Of a DNA stretch of 64,000 nucleotides, positions 62,288 to 64,000 are shown piece by piece; positions within the stretch are counted from its first letter, which is position 1; each line of letters starts with the position of its first letter. Source of the stretch: Corynebacterium aquilae DSM 44791 (GTDB lineage Bacteria; Actinomycetota; Actinomycetes; Mycobacteriales; Mycobacteriaceae); NCBI RefSeq assembly GCF_001941445.1, contig NZ_CP009245.1:2069992-2133991 (forward strand), given 5' to 3'. Below the pieces are notes generated by a model. That model searched no databases, was not told the origin of the DNA, and saw nothing but the letters and a program-made list of their open reading frames with translations. A program made the position numbers and the translations under genes.

Positions 62288-63232
62288 ATGGCTGCACGAA
62301 TCCTTCGCCACATCCTGCGCTACGCCATCACCATTTTCCTGGCCAGCGTGGCCATCTTCTTCATGCTGCGCATCGTCCCCGGTGATCCCGCAGAAATCGC
62401 CCTCGGGGTGAACGCGACCGAAGAAACCCTGGCTGCCAAACGCGCAGAGCTCGGCACCGACCGGCCCCTGCTGGCCCAATACGCCGACTGGATCAAAGGC
62501 CTATTCACCGGTGACTTCGGTATCTCCCTGACCAGCGGGGCCGACATTTCCCCGCTGGTTATCGACCGCATGCAAGTCTCGCTGATCCTGGTGGGATGCG
62601 GCATGCTGCTCTCCCTGGCGATCGCGATCCCCCTGGGTACCTGGGCCGCCTACCGCGCCAAGAAGACCGACGGCCACCTCATCACCGCCGCCAGCCAGGT
62701 CGGCATCGCAATCCCCAGCTTCCTGGCAGGTATTTTGCTGGTCACCGTGTTCGCGGTGAAACTGGGCTGGCTGCCCGCCAACGGCTGGGTCCCCTTCAGC
62801 CACTCCCCCAGCGAATTTATCGCCCGCCTGATCCTGCCCGTACTGGCACTGTCGGCGGTGCAAGGCGCCATCATGACCCGCTACGTGCGCTCCGCCGTGC
62901 TGGACATCCTGAGCGAAAACTTCATGCGCACCGCGCGCGCCAAAGGCATGTCCGTAGCCCAAGCACTCCGCGTGCACGGCCTGCGCAACGCGGCACTGCC
63001 CGTGGTGACCGTCGTCGGTGTCCAACTGGCCACCGTCATCGTCGGCGCCGTCGTCATCGAGCGCGTCTTCGTGCTGCCCGGCCTGGGCACCATGCTGCTC
63101 GACGCCGTCACCAACCGCGACCTGCCCACCGTCCAAACCATCGTGATGGTGCTGGTCCTATTCACCCTGATCGTCAACCTCATCGTTGACCTGGCCTATG
63201 TAGTGCTCGACCCAAGGATGCGTGCCCGATGA
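62288..63232 (+). CDS. ABC transporter permease (DppB/OppB type)
   Basis: 314 aa, six helices. N-terminal family signature RHILRYAITIFLASVAIFFMLRIVPGDP and the EAA loop ENFMRTARAKGMSVAQALRVHGLRNA are present. Forms the membrane channel with the next gene. ATG directly follows the upstream stop and its own TGA overlaps the next ATG (ATGA). Confidence 0.92.
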   Translation: MAARILRHILRYAITIFLASVAIFFMLRIVPGDPAEIALGVNATEETLAAKRAELGTDRPLLAQYADWIKGLFTGDFGISLTSGADISPLVIDRMQVSLILVGCGMLLSLAIAIPLGTWAAYRAKKTDGHLITAASQVGIAIPSFLAGILLVTVFAVKLGWLPANGWVPFSHSPSEFIARLILPVLALSAVQGAIMTRYVRSAVLDILSENFMRTARAKGMSVAQALRVHGLRNAALPVVTVVGVQLATVIVGAVVIERVFVLPGLGTMLLDAVTNRDLPTVQTIVMVLVLFTLIVNLIVDLAYVVLDPRMRAR

Positions 63233-64000
63233 GCCACAACACCCCCACCCCAGCTGAAACCACCAGCACCGACACCACGGCTCGCAGCAGTACGCGACGC
63301 ATGCCACTATCCGGCATCATCGGCGCCATCATCGTGGCGTGCGTCATCCTTATCGCCCTGGTCAGCTTCATCTGGACCCCCTACGATCCGCTGCACGCTA
63401 TCGCTGCCGACCGCCTGCAAGGCTCCAGCCTGCACCACCTTCTCGGCACCGACCGCTATGGCCGCGATGTTGCCAGCCAGCTCATGGTCGGCGCCCGTAT
63501 CTCCCTCTTTGTCGGCCTGGTCAGCGTCGGCATCGGCATGGGGATTGGTACCCCGCTCGGGGTCATTGCCGCGATGCGCCGCGGCTGGGCCGAACAAATC
63601 GTCATGCGCATCTCCGATGTGCTGCTCGCCTTCCCGGCGCTGCTCATGGCGATCGTCACCGGCGCCGTCTTCGGCGCCTCCACCTGGTCGGCCATGGTCG
63701 CCATCGGTGTGGCCACCATCCCCGGGTTCGCCCGTGTAGCCCGCGCCGGCACCCTGCAGCTGCTCAACCGCGACTTCGTCGCCGCAGCTCGCGTCGCCAA
63801 AGTCACCGGCTTCTCCCTGGCCTGGCGCCACATCCTGCCCAACATCGTCGGGCTGGTCATCGTACAAGCCTCCGTATCCTTCGCGCTGGCCATCCTCGCC
63901 GAAGCCGCCCTGTCCTTTTTGGGTCTGGGCACCCCACCGCCGGATCCCAGCTGGGGACGCATGCTGCAATCGGCACAGTCCTCCCTCGGCTCCCACCCCA
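63229..64000 (+). CDS. ABC transporter permease (DppC/OppC type), cut by the window edge
   Basis: 257 codons visible from ATG 63229, still open at 64000. N-terminal helix PLSGIIGAIIVACVILIALV, the LLGTDRYGRDVASQLMVGAR signature, the EAA loop NRDFVAAARVAKVTGFSLAWRHILPN and AALSFLGLGTPPPDPSWGRML identify DppC. The ATPase genes are expected just beyond the edge. Confidence 0.92.
   Translation, partial: MSHNTPTPAETTSTDTTARSSTRRMPLSGIIGAIIVACVILIALVSFIWTPYDPLHAIAADRLQGSSLHHLLGTDRYGRDVASQLMVGARISLFVGLVSVGIGMGIGTPLGVIAAMRRGWAEQIVMRISDVLLAFPALLMAIVTGAVFGASTWSAMVAIGVATIPGFARVARAGTLQLLNRDFVAAARVAKVTGFSLAWRHILPNIVGLVIVQASVSFALAILAEAALSFLGLGTPPPDPSWGRMLQSAQSSLGSHP

Overview
The window looks like a chromosomal segment of a Corynebacterium (order Mycobacteriales) that is high in GC but is not C. 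glutamicum itself. The evidence is gene order: dnaG, dgt, glyS, an ArsR-type regulator plus zur, uppS, recO, era, corC, ybeY, phoH, rsmE, dnaJ, hrcA, hemW, fadD, malQ, dcp, maltokinase and idi appear in the order I recall for corynebacterial chromosomes. Several starts have no Shine-Dalgarno sequence and a -10 box 6-7 nt upstream, which fits an actinobacterium. I see no rRNA, tRNA or CRISPR array. Coordinates and reading frames were read by eye from the sequence; family assignments rest on motifs and recall, with no database search.

Layout. 0.3-10.2 kb: succinate-semialdehyde dehydrogenase, primase, a secreted RNase with a barstar-like inhibitor, dGTPase, a TPM-domain surface protein, and glycyl-tRNA synthetase. 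10.2-13.6 kb: two unusually long non-coding stretches around an ArsR-family regulator and zur (metal homeostasis), containing palindromes, tandem repeats and foldable elements. 13.7-26.2 kb: a long minus-strand run of housekeeping genes (heat-shock hrcA-dnaJ, rRNA maturation and modification, era, recO, uppS) ending in a ferritin-VIT1 fusion transporter. 26.5-30.8 kb: divergent acyl-CoA synthetase and 4-alpha-glucanotransferase.

30.9-38.6 kb is the accessory part. It holds a GIY-YIG nuclease-like protein with an unassigned C-terminal two-thirds, a CoA-transferase subunit A gene cut off after about 100 codons, a complete IS21-type element (istA/istB with 26-bp inverted repeats), a frameshifted IS3-like remnant, and a single-chain MmeI-like restriction-modification enzyme. 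I read this as a defence-type insertion in a former catabolic locus.

39.1-48.5 kb: an MFS transporter, small membrane proteins, two tandem related lipoproteins, and the divergent pair dcp / carboxylesterase-maltokinase, which share one compact leaderless promoter; treS, normally next to maltokinase, is absent. 48.8-53.1 kb: idi facing a crtE-crtB-crtI cluster, enough for isopentenyl diphosphate to lycopene and no further within the window. 53.1-64 kb: an unassigned 506-aa protein, a lipoprotein, a MalY-type C-S lyase, a 2-hydroxyacid dehydrogenase, a BCCT transporter with altered substrate-box residues, and the start of a peptide/nickel-type ABC importer operon that runs off the right edge.
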